Positions 10,296 through 20,899 of a stretch of DNA of 64,000 nt are shown here, piece by piece. Origin of the DNA: Durusdinium trenchii (lineage: Eukaryota > Sar > Dinophyceae > Suessiales > Symbiodiniaceae); NCBI GenBank assembly GCA_963970005.1, contig CAXAMN010021696.1:829907-893906 (forward strand), in the 5' to 3' direction. A program made the position numbers and the translations under genes. A model generated the notes under the pieces. It was given only the letters and a program-made list of their open reading frames with translations. It ran no database searches and was not told where the DNA came from. The first letter of the stretch is position 1; each line of letters starts with the position of its first letter.

Positions 10296-10855
10296 CAGCA
10301 TGAGGACGAAACAGAGCTGGAAGATGATGTTCTCTGCTTGCTTACAGTCTCTGATTTGGATGTCTTTGCTGTGAATTGGACTTGCTCGACCTTCACACGC
10401 AGCAACCTCTGCCAGAAGCATTCCACACGGGAATCACCGCACTTGCTCTCACAAAGCATTTTGTGGCTATCGGAGCGCATGCATGCGACAGTTGCCGACT
10501 GCTTAAGAGTGTAGACCTTTGCAACACCAATGTTGAGGAAATTCCGGAATTCGCCTTCGTGCACTGCACTAGTCTCAGAGAAGTCCTCCTTCCGACAACT
10601 CTCCATACAATCCGAGTCAAAGCCTTCATGAACTGTGCAGCCCTAGTTGAGCTTGCCATCCCGCCGCTGAGGTATATTGGAAGTAGGGTCTTCCTAGATT
10701 GCACTGTCTTCAGTGGGCTTGCCAAGATGCCAGGAAGGCATAAATGGCGAGGAGTCTATGCTGAAGAGAACGCTTTCGCCATTTGTCCTGCTGTGCGATG
10801 GCCACCCTGGCTGCATATGATCCCGGACATGGGGTATACCCCTGGTCTTGGGTGA
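10296..10855 (+). pseudogene. Chimeric LRR fragment (type C start, type D end)
   Basis: 10296-10380 resembles the N-terminal helix of type C (ELEDDVLCLLTVSDLDVF; LEDDILSFLPTVSDIEV in 24557). From about 10433 the sequence is type D: TGITALALTKHF, FVHCTSLREVLLPTTLHTI, then the cap KWRGVYAEENAFAIC and the type D C-terminus ending at the stop at 10853-10855. The D part is open for 159 codons. The two parts are in different frames, so the chimera does not encode one protein. Confidence 0.65.
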
Positions 10856-11164
10856 AAACAAGCCTTTCTGGCGGCAGCAAGCGCGGTCTCGCAGTTACTC
10901 GCTGAGAGTCTGGGCATGCGCCTTAGCGTGAGTCCAAGGTAGGCCAAAAGTCACACCAGGACAAATTCCATAGGGGAGCTGAGAAACATCGCAATTGTAC
11001 CCTTCCATAGGAGGTTCCACTCATGCGTATCATGGCGATATGCCCGCACTTTGGAGCTAGGGGCAAGCAAAAGAAAACAAACTGCATCGCAAAAGACCAG
11101 TGTCCCTGAACAAACTGGAAATGGGGGACAAGCTGACCGACAGCGGAGTACGGCAAGTAAGATG

Positions 11165-11790
11165 CGCAAGCACTATTTTTCCTCTTCTCGCTATTCGCAA
11201 TGCTGTGAGCCAATAGGAGTGAGAGTCTTAGCTCCTCGTTCCTAACAGGCGGGTGGTAGAGAGTGGCAATGGAGGATGCCCAGAGGGAACCTTAGTTTCC
11301 TTTGTTGATGTCCGACATTTCCAATTTTGTACAAAGAGGTACAGACACCATGCTGGGATTGTCCAAAGTTTCACCTGTTTCACACGGGCCTTGCATGCAG
11401 GCGATCATCTTTTGCAATGGTGCAGCACTTCATGGATCTAGACGATTGCTATGGCCGCCACTGATTGATCGCCGCTTCGTAACATGCCACTGGACTTGTA
11501 AGTGCAACCAGTTGAACGAGTTGTGCCACAAGAAAGGTCTTTTCCACGGCATGCTGCACAGCTACGCCACTCCACTTGACAGGGATGCAGCCGACGTTGG
11601 AGCATTGCGATACTGACCTGCATCGTGACCATGATTTTGCCGCACTGTGGTGTGGCCGCTGGTCACTTGTAATTGTGAAGTAAAGTCCCTTTGAAGCCTT
11701 TTTGTGGCTTTGCTGGAGCACAGACCTGCGCCGATATGCTTTTCGTTCGTGAATTCAGGCCCATTTCTAGACACTCGTTTTCGTTTCACC
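11165..11790 (-). repeat. R1 element copy 3
   Basis: Reverse orientation relative to copy 1. It matches 5690-6360 in reverse, including the GAGAGTCTTAGCTC motif (11221-11234), the GGCGGGTGGTAGAGAGTGG block and the TGGCCGCTGGTCAC block. The GT/CA-rich start of the element is missing. With copy 1 and the adjoining type D C-termini (7000-7243 and 10690-10960) it forms a large, imperfect inverted repeat. Confidence 0.7.
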
Positions 11791-11796
11791 TGTTTT

Positions 11797-11910
11797 CAAA
11801 GAAGTCTTTCTTCCGATAACCCTCCACACAATCCGAGTCAAAGCTTTCATGAACTGTGCCTCTCGTGGAGCTTGCCATTCCGCCCTCGCTGCGGTACATA
11901 AGTTCAAGAA
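11797..11910 (+). pseudogene. Type D LRR fragment ending at assembly gap
   Basis: Encodes the type D repeat around LHTIRVKAFMNCA and LVELAIPPSLRYI with one frame change. It directly follows R1 copy 3 and stops at the duplicated 47-bp flank of the gap. Confidence 0.6.
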
Positions 11911-11947
11911 CATGTGTGGCCATAAATGTTCGCAGGGTGTGGAGAAC

Positions 11948-11957
11948 NNNNNNNNNN
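11948..11957. other. Assembly gap (10 N)
   Basis: Ten N. The 47 bp before the gap (11901-11947) recur exactly at 12607-12653, so the join may be collapsed or mis-ordered. Confidence 0.99.
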
Positions 11958-12606
11958 GCCCGAGCCGCAATGAAGTGGTACCGAGGTGGTATCGCGCACT
12001 GTAATAGACGGAAGCCTGGCGTAGCTTGCAACAAACATCAAGGGCGCGAGCTCAAAACCTCAACAATAATATCTTTTCAAAACCCCCTCCTTCACAACAT
12101 GCATCAAACAACGACGTCAAATAAAACGAAACAAGGTTTCCTTGCCATAGTGAACGACCAGAGATGGCTCCTGTAAACATACGCAAACATGACAGGCTCC
12201 ACGGCGCCAAACCTTCGCTTAACATCTCCCCACCCTTCTTTCCTCTCATCCAAAATTAAGACAGACCACAAAATACGAAGAATGGGTTCACAACGGTTGG
12301 TCTCAGGGCGCTAGGTCGACTCACGGCGGATGTCCACCACAAGCTTGTAGCAAACAAACATGCACCAAGCGTGCAAGGCTTCAATCAGACTGCCGAAAAA
12401 AGCAGCTGACCATTGATCCGTAAGCTTGATTGCTTTCGATCAAGAACATCATACAGGCCAAACGCTTTCTCCCCAGCAATTCTCAACCCTCACAGGTTTT
12501 CCAAACTTTTTGCTCCTTCAAGAATCGAAAAAAGTGATTTTTCTGGACACCAGTTTGGGGTCCAAAAACCCTAGCAAAAACCGGTCCCGCCACAGAGGGC
12601 CTCCCC
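11958..12606. other. No gene seen
   Basis: Sequence unlike the rest of the array. ORFs are short on both strands, and I find no LRR, X, Y, S or R1 similarity. Confidence 0.5.
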
Positions 12607-12689
12607 AGTTCAAGAACATGTGTGGCCATAAATGTTCGCAGGGTGTGGAGAACAAAACCATGGAAAAGCAGCGGCATGGAAAACTTTCT

Positions 12690-12835
12690 CCACCATCAGA
12701 CTGTTCTTCCCTCCCTTCAATGATAACCTGGGCACCATGCCCACACGGCGTCCGTACCCGTGGAAAATTTTTTTTTTCGTTTCACCTGTTTCACCTAGCA
12801 CAGAGAAAAGACCACGTGATGGTGGAGACTCGGCC
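12690..12835 (-). repeat. R1 element copy 4, rearranged fragment
   Basis: Contains the R1 start in reverse (AATGATAACCTGGGCACC near 12718, then the GGCGTCCGTACCCGTGG block). Straight after the terminal run it continues with the TTCACCTGTTTCACC and GATGGTGGAGACTCGGCC blocks, which normally lie elsewhere in the element. It is deleted internally and rearranged. Confidence 0.55.
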
Positions 12836-13484
12836 TGTCCGATGCATGCGTCCATTGCAAGGAACAACATTCCGCAAAGGCTTCACACCCAAAGTCTCGG
12901 CAACCCGGAGCCAAGACGCTGTTTAGTAGTTTGCAGTCACGGAAGACGTTAAATGCCTACCACTGTGGTCGGCAGTTTGACGATGCGGAGCTGCCGGCAG
13001 TTTTGCCAAGCCTCTGCTTCAATAAGCCTGATGCCTGACTCTACACTGGCGTGTCTCAGGCGTGGAACCCCTGCAAAGGCCCCTTCTGGGACAATTCCCT
13101 CTGGGTTCATGGGGACATGAACTGCTAGCGGAATGTGATGGATGGGGCAATCCTCAAGTTCTGCTTGAGATGGCAGGACAACATTGCAGTTCCGAAAGAC
13201 AATGGTGTATTCCGTGCCTTGCTGTAGCTTGTCCCAGATTGGGTCCTCTAGGTACATCTGTGTGGCAGTTTGTAGAAAGTCAATGAAGCACCCAAACACT
13301 TTGAGATCAGTGACAGAAACGAGATAGTCCATAACCTGGTCTTCTAGATCCTCAAAGCGGTCAAACTTTGCAACACTGAGAGAGACCTGAAAAGTCTCTC
13401 CCGAAAGCGCAGTCAGCATCAGTATTCCATGACCGGCTCCTTTTCAGGGGGAGTGCTAATCATGGATGAATCATCAAATTCCAT
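12836..13484 (-). pseudogene. Type D LRR gene, N-terminal half
   Basis: ATG at 13484 (MEFDDSSM), preceded by a spliced-leader-like relic at 13511-13525. A frameshift near 13421 separates the first residues from the main N-terminal domain (LTALSGETFQVSLSVAKFDR, 13413-13354). The domain and the first LRR (EGAFAGVPRLRHASVESGI) stay open to about 12950, where the frame changes again, and homology ends near 12836 (CEAFAECCSLQW). The C-terminal half is absent on this strand; a type D C-terminal half lies on the plus strand at 13640-14390. Confidence 0.75.
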
Positions 13485-13510
13485 GTGCGACAGGCTGTTT
13501 GCAATGATTG

Positions 13511-13525
13511 TTTGAGCCAAAAGTG
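13511..13525 (-). other. Spliced-leader relic upstream of type D pseudogene
   Basis: On the minus strand CACTTTTGGCTCAAA matches CCATTTTGGCTCAAG at 12 of 15 positions, including ten in a row (TTTTGGCTCA). It ends 26 nt before the ATG at 13484. Confidence 0.6.
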
Positions 13526-13639
13526 TCTGGGTCTGCTTGTGGGCTGTTTCCAAGGCCATGGATTCTGAAGATGGCACCCACCTAGAGTCTACCATGGGCT
13601 GGCATGCCACGTCATGTCAGCATAGAGTCAGGTATCAGC

Positions 13640-14390
13640 CTTATTGGCCCAAGCATGGCACTCATGCCGTCAGCTCCGAATTGTCAAACTGCCGTCAACA
13701 GTTGTTAGCATTTCTGACAACGCATTTCGAAGCTGTAAACTGCTCAACAGTGTCACTGGCCTGGTTGCCGAGTTTGGCTACAAAGCTTTTGATGGAGTGC
13801 TGTTCACTGCAGTGGGTCTACACCACTGAAGGAATTGCTAACCGATTTAGCAGCTCCACCAAGTTTGGGCATTGCCTCTTTCGAGGCTCATCAACCTTGC
13901 CGAATTTACCCTGCAAGAGAGTCCCTTTTCAAGCAAGGTGCCGTCACAACCCAGTGCCAGCGAATTGGCTCTAGGTTGCCTCACCTCTACAGGGAAAGCC
14001 ACATTAACACTGACGCAGGGCTTCAAAGTCACAGGAGCGCATGCTTGCGACAACTGTTCACCTTTCCAACACACAAATCGAAGAAATACAAGAATTTACC
14101 TTTGTGCACTCCACGAGCCTCAAAGAAGTTTGTCTCCGGAGGACACTCCATTCGATTCGAGTCAAGGCCTTCATGAACTGTGCGGCCCTGCCAGAACTTG
14201 CCAAACCACCCTCACTCAAATATTCAGCGAGTGGAGCTTTCTTGGACTGCACTGCTTTCAAGAGGCTAGTCAAGTTGCCAGGCCGGCACAAATGGCAAGA
14301 GGTTTTGCTTTCGCCATATGCCCAGACATGAGATGGCCGCCTTGGCTACTCATGATTCCGGACACGGGATATGTCTCTGGTTTAGCCTGA
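13640..14390 (+). pseudogene. Type D LRR gene, C-terminal part
   Basis: Plus-strand LRR region of type D beginning at the CRQLRIVKLPSTVVSI repeat, through INLAEFTLQESP and EFTFVHSTSLKEVCL, to the cap (PGRHKWQE) and the end PPWLLMIPDTGYVSGLA with a stop at 14388-14390. At least four frame changes. It is followed by a type E remnant, as D is followed by E at 26643-29272. Confidence 0.7.
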
Positions 14391-14570
14391 AGTGACCCTG
14401 TCTGAATGTAACAGCCCATCCAGTCTGGGTGCGAGCCTTAGCTCGGGTCCGGCCAGGTCAACTTTCGCCCTTGTGCACCGTACAATCCATACGTACATGC
14501 ATTTTATAAGCCAAGGGAGCAGATGGTAACTGACGCGGGCTGGTTGAAACCACACACACCTACCCTGCAA

Positions 14571-14585
14571 CTCTTATGGCTCAAG
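14571..14585 (+). other. Spliced-leader relic upstream of type E pseudogene
   Basis: CTCTTATGGCTCAAG matches the leader 3' end at 12 of 15 positions, including the full GGCTCAAG. It lies 10 nt before the ATG at 14596. Confidence 0.55.
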
Positions 14586-14595
14586 CAGAGTGAGC

Positions 14596-15717
14596 ATGCC
14601 AGCTGATACGCCTGGGCCCAGCCCTCGCTGCAGTGAAGAAGGGATGGAGGCACAGACCTGCGCCTTCCTTACGCTGGCAGGAGAGAAGCTGCCCATTGAG
14701 GTAGATCTGAATGCATATACTGGTATTTGGGGTTTTGAAAAAATGCCGTATTTGCAGAGCTCCCCTATTTTGGATGCAGCAGCACCAGTGTGATTTGCAA
14801 TTTGTGCAAACAGACACCCACCAAGTCTTAGCAGACCCCATACAGAGCAAACTGAGAGCCAACCACTGCTGCTATGTGATTGCTCGGCCATGCTTTGTAG
14901 AAGCAACACACAAAGGGCAACTTAAAGGGGAAGCCAAGGCAATCAGAGTGCCACGTGGTAGGAATGATAAAATCCCACCGCAAGCCTTCTCCTTCCACAC
15001 GGAAGTCCGTCATGTCCGAGTTGAACCCGGTATGCGGATTGTAGGAGAAGCTGCGTGGAGGAGTTGTCGACAGCTGCAAGTGGTCCACCTGCCAGACACG
15101 GTAGTCAGCCTGCTGCATGGTGCCTTCAGCCGCTGCCGAGTCTTACGCGTAGTGATTGCCCCTGGCTGCCAACATTTCGGCGCTAAGGTCTTCGAGGAGT
15201 GTTGCTCCCTAACACAAATAGGAGTGACGCAGTGCCCTGACATTGTACTCGCCCCAAGCACAATTGCGGCCCCGTGTGTTTCCTGTCTTCTGCCAGATTT
15301 TAACAGGATAGGGACGGCCGCGTGCGTGAGCTGCCAACAGCTGCAAACTGTGGATTTGTCCAAACGCGTGTCAGTGAACTTTTGGGCTCAACTTTCGCGT
15401 ACTGCTCACAGCTACAACAACTCAGTCTTCCCCAAAATTTACGAATCATTGAACAAGAAGCCTTTCTCAAATGTACCTCGCTACAAGAAGTCTGCATCCC
15501 GTCATCCCTGCTTTACATCGCGAGGCGTGCTTTTGCAGGTTGCACGCAGCTTCGAACAGTTCGTAAAAAAGGGAAAAGCACAACATGGCGAGGTACCTAT
15601 GCGCGGGGCAATGCTTTTGACAAATGCGAGCAATTGGACAAGCCCCAGTGGCTCCGATTCCTGCCGCCAAATGCCAATGACCAATGGAGGGAAGACTTCC
15701 ATGAAGCCATACTTTAG
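14596..15717 (+). pseudogene. Type E LRR gene, frameshifted
   Basis: Homologue of 28022-29272. The N-terminal domain starts at the ATG at 14596. The frame changes near 14785, giving a long open stretch with the QLKGEAKAIRVP and SFHTEVRHVRVEPGMRI blocks. The middle is shortened between about 15235 and 15285, where type E has the PRAFEKCAAL repeat. A second frame change near 15370 restores the last repeats (STFAYCSQLQQLSLPQNLRI) and the cap (STTWRGTYARGNAFDKCE) to a stop at 15715-15717. Two frameshifts plus a deletion make it non-functional. Confidence 0.8.
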
Positions 15718-15844
15718 ACTGGCAACGCTCGGACGACAGTGGGGATGGACTGCTATTCTGCTGTCTCGATTTTGTGAGCCAGGCTCAAGAAAGCTCAGGC
15801 AAAGCCATCATTTCGGCCTCACTATCAATATTTCAGTGAGCCTG

Positions 15845-16738
15845 CAGGAATGAGAGCCTTAGCTTTCGCTCCTAAGAGGCGGGTGGTAGAGAATGGTAAT
15901 GGAAGGTTGCCAGGCGGAACCTTAGTTCTCCTTGCAGCGGCCACGCCATGACCATTGCTGTACAAAGAGGCACAAGTACCATGCTAGGATAGGTCCACGT
16001 TTCACTGGTTTCACACGGGCCTTGCACGCAACAGGAGAATATTAGCACCTCTCTTTCTTTCTGGAACAGAGAGTACCGCTTTGGCACTCCTTGAATGCTA
16101 AGGGGTGCAAAGGTGACCTCCCTTCGGGGGGGGATGGCATCACCTTCGTCAGCAAGCTCCATTTGTTTGCCTCTGCCTCCACTGTCTGACCATCGACATG
16201 CCTCTCGTCTCGTTCGTGCAATCAGTTGAAGGGGTTGTACAACGAGATGGGCCTTTTCCACGGCTTGTTTGGCAGAGCAACAACTGATTTTCCTGGGCAA
16301 GGATCAGACTGGCTGACAACAAACCTGCAAAGCACCCAATTATCACTTTCGCCACTCGATGCAGTGGCCCTCTTGGTCACAGTTTTGTCGGTGGGGCGAG
16401 GCCCCTTTGATTGGCTCCGCTGCACTCCGCTCTTGCGCTGACCATGCCGACCGACTTTCGTAGTGAATTCAGGCCCATAGTTAGTACACAGTCAGGCTTT
16501 GCCTTTTTCAATTGTCTCACCCTCGTACAGAGGAAACACTTTTAGATGAGGGGGAACCGGCCTCTGGCCCTTGGTGGTGTTTTGGTTTTTGGTTCTGGTT
16601 TTTGTTTGGTGGGTTGTTGTTTGGTTTTGGGGTTGCTTGTGTTCTTTTCCCCCTCATCATGTTGTGTTTCCTTCCCCTTCAATGATGACCTGGGCACTCC
16701 GCCCACACGGCGTCCGCACTCGTGGAAAAAAACCATAC
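15845..16738 (-). repeat. R1 element copy 5 (long form)
   Basis: Almost full-length reverse match to copy 1 (5465-6340), from the T-run/ACGAGTGCGGACGCC block near 16738 through the GTGGAAAAGGCCCATCTCG block near 16240 and the C-rich palindrome near 16120, to the GAGAGCCTTAGCT motif at 15852-15864. It follows the type E pseudogene, the place R1 also occupies after 29272. Confidence 0.75.
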
Positions 16739-16848
16739 ATTGTTGTGGGCACTTTTGAAGGCCTGTGTCCCTCTAACACCTTGGCGAGCTTTCCTGATAC
16801 GCCAAGCCTCGAAGGGGCATATGAGTATTAGACGGCAATTTGGGTGAA

Positions 16849-17753
16849 ATGGTGTCTTTTCAGGACACCTATAAAAGCACCCAACGAATTGAAGTACCTG
16901 GTTGGCCAGAAATACAGCAAGCTGTGCTGCCCCCCACCCAGGCCCAGTGCCAGCTAGAGCCCCTGGGCATCAAGACTTCTGCCACCCTGCAAAGGGCTCC
17001 TGGCACAAACGCGGTGCCGGCCTCACACATGCAAGCACAAGACCACACGACCACAGGGCCTGCCGATACAACAAATGCCGACGAGAAAGCTGAGGAGGAA
17101 GAGGACGATAAGCATGTGGCGCCAGAGGGGCAAGGATGTTTCTCCTTCCGACAAAGCCTCTTGCTCAGAGCCAAGGACACATATGCTGCCAGGTGTACTG
17201 GCAACAAATATGAGATTATCTCCAAATGGCTCCTCACGGGACTGGCAGTGGTCTTCTCGAGGCCGAAGTGGCAGTTTCTTGCCAAAAGAGGTACTCTGAC
17301 TGCCACCACCTCCTCCGGCGCTATTATCGAGGTGGATACCCGGCGGGCCTTGTGGACAAAAGGGCATTGCCTTACGTGCTCCCGTGGCATAATGCCTTAT
17401 CGGAGGCTGACTGGCAGCACAGGGTCGGGTGGTTCTGTCATTCTCGATATTTGCATGATATGGAAGCCCTGTATGCTGAGCGTGCATGGTCGAAGTTTGA
17501 TACCTTTTACCGCACAATGGACCTCACTAACCCCATCCAAGCCATGCGGTACGACCAAGCAAACAGCGAACAAGCAAAACAAGTAACACAAGCAACACAA
17601 GCAGAGCAGGCAACCGTACCAGCCCAACCAACAACAACTGAGCCAAGTGTCCTGGCGGGCCCCCACCTTGCTGATAGGGTCACAGTAGCCAATTCTGGCT
17701 CGCAGTGCGTGGACAGGCAGGCTACAGCTGCTGCCACTGGCTCAAACCAGTGA
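16849..17753 (+). pseudogene. Gene Y, copy 1, frame-disrupted
   Basis: Unrecognised protein. The first part, open from an ATG at 16849, has a Gln/Pro-rich start, an acidic run (EKAEEEEDD near 17082), then SKWLLTGLAVVFSRPKWQFL. Homology to copy 2 (23626-24397) then moves to another frame near 17285: RRYYRGGYP and a long aromatic segment (WQHRVGWFCHSRYLHDMEAL), ending in a Gln/Ala/Thr-rich tail at the stop at 17751-17753. The frame change is a -1 step here. An unseen intron, a real indel or an assembly error would all fit. It lies between R1 copy 5 and the type B gene. Confidence 0.5.
17733..17746 (+). other. Possible spliced-leader relic upstream of type B gene
   Basis: GCCACTGGCTCAAA keeps GGCTCAA but lacks part of the T-run. 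It lies 48 nt before the ATG at 17795 and overlaps the end of gene Y. Weaker than the others. Confidence 0.35.
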
Positions 17754-17794
17754 CTAATTCCCATGCAGCTCACCGTGCGGTTGCCTACTGCCTC

Positions 17795-19078
17795 ATGGAG
17801 AGTAAAGAATCTGACACGGATGATACTGCAGGAGTCAGTCACTGCCCATTGAGGCTATACACTTTAGCAGGAAAAGAAATCGAAACTATTGTGCCTATTA
17901 GCATTTACCATCATTGGGAAATGCTAGAAGACTATTTAGTAGAGCTGCCAGCCAGATGTTTTGACCTTGATACCTTTGGTTGTGAGCTCATGCTCATATC
18001 AGAAGACACCATGAGCCCACTCAGTGACCCCATCCACGAGGAGCTCTGGGAAAACAAGGGGTATCAACTGGTCATCCATACAAGTTTCAGGCAGGTACTT
18101 TCCAAAGAGCAAATTCGCAGAGACGAATATGAAGACCACCCCAAAGCCATTTGGGTCCCTGCCAATGAATCAGGCATTCTCCCTGCTAAAGCCTTTTTTG
18201 CCCTTGCCAGACTTCGGCACGTACAAGTTGAGGTTGGCTACCACACTATAGAGCGACAGGTGTGGCGCTACTGTCACACCCTTATCATTGTTAAACTGCC
18301 GAGCACTGTAGTCACAATCGCGAATGCAGTTTTCCAAGGATGTTATGCGCTCACCACAGTTGCAATGCCAGGGTGCCTATTCCTAGGAGCCAGGCTTTTT
18401 GCAGAGTGTTGTGCCCTCGAACGGGTAGGGGTACTCACAGAAAACTCCTGCCGACTAGCCAGGGGTGCTACCATCTCCCCCTATGCGTTTGAAGGATGCG
18501 GCAAGCTTAGGCAGATAGGTCTCCCAGGGACCAAAGCCAGCATTGATGTGCTGTCTGCAACGCCCCCCCCAGAAGGTCTGCCAACGGGGTGTTTTTATTC
18601 GGCCGGCGTCCAAAGAATAGACATTATACGCTCAACCGAGTTTATTGGGCACAAGGCCTTTGCACAATGTCAGCAATTGACTGCGATTGACTTGTCACGT
18701 ACACAGGTGAGCATTTTAAGTATGCAAGTATTCTCTCATTGCCGAGCCTTAACGCAGGTAATCTTGCCATGGCGCCTCACCGAAATTCGTGCTGAGGCGT
18801 TTGAAGCCTGTGTCTTGCTATACACGGTAGCGCTTCCGCGGCAGCTTCTCAGCATTGGACACAGAGCCTTTGCCGGGTGCAGCAAACTAGTCTGCCTCAC
18901 CTACCGAGGCGCTGAGGCTGATAGATGCCGCCTACAAGTGGCAGCCAACGCCTTCGAAGGGTGTCAGGCACTAGTCGTCCCTGAAGGAATTTGCTATCTA
19001 TCGGTACGGGGTAGACAGCGCGCCCAAAAATATGCAATTTGGGAGTCTCAGGAAGAAGACTTCGCACGGCCAACCTAG
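17795..19078 (+). CDS. BspA-like leucine-rich-repeat protein, type B
   Basis: Intact, intronless, 427 residues from the ATG at 17795 (MESKESDTDD). The frame is open a further 30 codons upstream, but the first ATG followed by similarity to the other types is this one. Residues 15-105 form the N-terminal domain (LRLYTLAGKEIETIVPI, WEMLEDYLVELP, FGCELMLI). LRR_5 repeats start near residue 125 (PAKAFFALARLRHVQVEVGY) and run to about residue 385 (GHRAFAGCSKLVCL). The C-terminus ends RAQKYAIWESQEEDFARPT. It is the most divergent type in the window and the only full-length B copy. No signal peptide or membrane segment; function unknown beyond protein binding. Confidence 0.87.
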   Translation: MESKESDTDDTAGVSHCPLRLYTLAGKEIETIVPISIYHHWEMLEDYLVELPARCFDLDTFGCELMLISEDTMSPLSDPIHEELWENKGYQLVIHTSFRQVLSKEQIRRDEYEDHPKAIWVPANESGILPAKAFFALARLRHVQVEVGYHTIERQVWRYCHTLIIVKLPSTVVTIANAVFQGCYALTTVAMPGCLFLGARLFAECCALERVGVLTENSCRLARGATISPYAFEGCGKLRQIGLPGTKASIDVLSATPPPEGLPTGCFYSAGVQRIDIIRSTEFIGHKAFAQCQQLTAIDLSRTQVSILSMQVFSHCRALTQVILPWRLTEIRAEAFEACVLLYTVALPRQLLSIGHRAFAGCSKLVCLTYRGAEADRCRLQVAANAFEGCQALVVPEGICYLSVRGRQRAQKYAIWESQEEDFARPT

Positions 19079-19195
19079 GAGAAAACATCCAGATGGCTGC
19101 CCGTGCAGTTGTCTCTCCCCAAGCTTGTAAATAGTAACAGCCGCTAGCAGCAGCAGTCAAGAAACAGTCAAGAAACAACTGCAGCCTGCTGCAGA

Positions 19196-19209
19196 CCCTT
19201 TAGGCTCAG
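19196..19209 (+). other. Spliced-leader relic upstream of type A gene
   Basis: CCCTTTAGGCTCAG, the counterpart of 2037-2050, lies 35 nt before the ATG at 19245. Confidence 0.45.
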
Positions 19210-19244
19210 ACGGAGACACAGTGCAGGTCAGTCGACGTTCGGCC

Positions 19245-20477
19245 ATGCTCGCTGATCATATTTCAGTGTCTAGCTCGCAATGGAGCGAAGAAAGGTCAAT
19301 GGTTATCCATTTGATCTTGACCACATTGTCAGGAGAGGAAGCCCAACTGACTATTGAACTTCAAGAATTTGACCGCCTCCAGGAATTTGAAAGTGCAGTT
19401 CTGGAACAACTTCCCGAAATAGGTAACAGCAGCACCTTCGGGTGCGAGCTGGACTTTCTCTGCTGCAACTCACAGCCGAAGCTGGTCGATCCGATCTGGC
19501 GCACCCTGCGAGACTGCAATTGCTTTACTGTCGTTGTGAGCCCTTGTCTAGTCGTAGCTGAACATAAGGGCCAAATACAAGGCGAGGCCAAAGCCCTGCG
19601 AGTCCCGTTCTACTACATTGATAGAGTCTTCCCGCAGGCCTTTTCGTATGTAGCCAAGGTCCGACATATACAGGTGGATGCCGGCTATCGTATCATAGGG
19701 GAGCGTTCATGGCACCATTGTCAACACCTCCAAATAGTGCATCTAGCCAGCACAGTCATCAGTCTGCAGACGCGAGCCTTCTATCGCTGCTACGCATTGC
19801 GCAGTGTCCTTGCCCCAGGTTGTAAAGAATTTGGAACACAGGTCTTTGCCGAATGCTGCTCCCTGCTGCAAGTCGGACTCAGAAACGATACTACAAATCA
19901 ACTAGCTCCACAGGCCGAGCTAAGGCCCCGCGCCTTTCATAGATGTACAGCACTGCGACAACTTGACTTCGAGCTTAGGGAGTACAATGCTAACAGTGTG
20001 ACGCGGGCCTTGCCGGAGTGCTGCTTCCTGGAAGCTGGCCTAACCTCACTAATCTTGCCCTCAGATTTTACATGGATAGGACCGGCCGCATGTGAACGCT
20101 GCCTCCAACTGCTACAGGTGGATCTCTCGCAAATTATGAACTGTGCATTTGCCGACTGTCAACACTTGCAACGCCTGAAGCTTCCAAACAAACTGCGAAA
20201 GATCCAGCAGGAAGCCTTCCTCAAATGCGCCGCCCTGACCGAAGTCAGCGTGCCACCAACCCTACTCTATATTGCGAGGCGGGCCTTTGCAGGATGCACG
20301 CAGCTCAATCGATTCCAACGAACAGGCAAACGAATGACTTGGCGAGGCACATACTCGCGAGCCAATGCTTTTTTGAGGTGCGATAACCTAGATATGCCAA
20401 AGTGGGTTCGATGGATACCGCGCAATCCAAAAGACGAGGATCAATGGGCCGATGACTCCTTCAGAGTCCTCAACTAA
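19245..20477 (+). CDS. BspA-like leucine-rich-repeat protein, type A
   Basis: Intact, intronless, 410 residues from the ATG at 19245 (MLADHISVSSSQWSEERS), which aligns with the start of type E (MSADAMSLCSSQGSEERS). A GTG at 19221 extends the frame but is not a likely eukaryotic start. N-terminal domain at about residues 22-110, LRR_5 repeats from about 135 to 365, C-terminal cap MTWRGTYSRANAFLRCDN, acidic end DEDQWADDSFRVLN. Compared with the paralogue at 2135 it lacks about five codons in one repeat (DLSQIMNCAF against DLSHTAITEIMSCAF). That shortens the repeat and should alter the solenoid locally. Confidence 0.88.
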   Translation: MLADHISVSSSQWSEERSMVIHLILTTLSGEEAQLTIELQEFDRLQEFESAVLEQLPEIGNSSTFGCELDFLCCNSQPKLVDPIWRTLRDCNCFTVVVSPCLVVAEHKGQIQGEAKALRVPFYYIDRVFPQAFSYVAKVRHIQVDAGYRIIGERSWHHCQHLQIVHLASTVISLQTRAFYRCYALRSVLAPGCKEFGTQVFAECCSLLQVGLRNDTTNQLAPQAELRPRAFHRCTALRQLDFELREYNANSVTRALPECCFLEAGLTSLILPSDFTWIGPAACERCLQLLQVDLSQIMNCAFADCQHLQRLKLPNKLRKIQQEAFLKCAALTEVSVPPTLLYIARRAFAGCTQLNRFQRTGKRMTWRGTYSRANAFLRCDNLDMPKWVRWIPRNPKDEDQWADDSFRVLN

Positions 20478-20899
20478 AGGTGCACAGAACCACATATGGC
20501 AACGCTTTGATATGCCTCCCTGCTGGCACCCGTGTGCTGGCCCTACCTCTGCTAGAGGCCATCCTTGCTGAGTATCCAAACGAGCAACTTGCCCACTGCA
20601 TAGACACCCAGGACTACTTTCAAGAAAAAGTTGACAACTCGGACCTGGAGGATAGCAGGACCAATTGCCACACACGGCTACAAAGAAACCTCAACACTTG
20701 CTGGCTAGCCTCTTTGACTAGCACCCGTGTGTTGGTCCTAAGAGTGCCAATCAATTTCGCTTTGCTCTTCGCTTTCGTTGGCCTGAGTAGCTAGACAGTG
20801 CCCAGGCTGCTACCCGCGTAGTGGTTCTGGATGGGTACAGTGTACAGAATTAGGAAAACGGCGTTTCACTCTGTTTCACCTATTTTCGTGTAGTCCATG

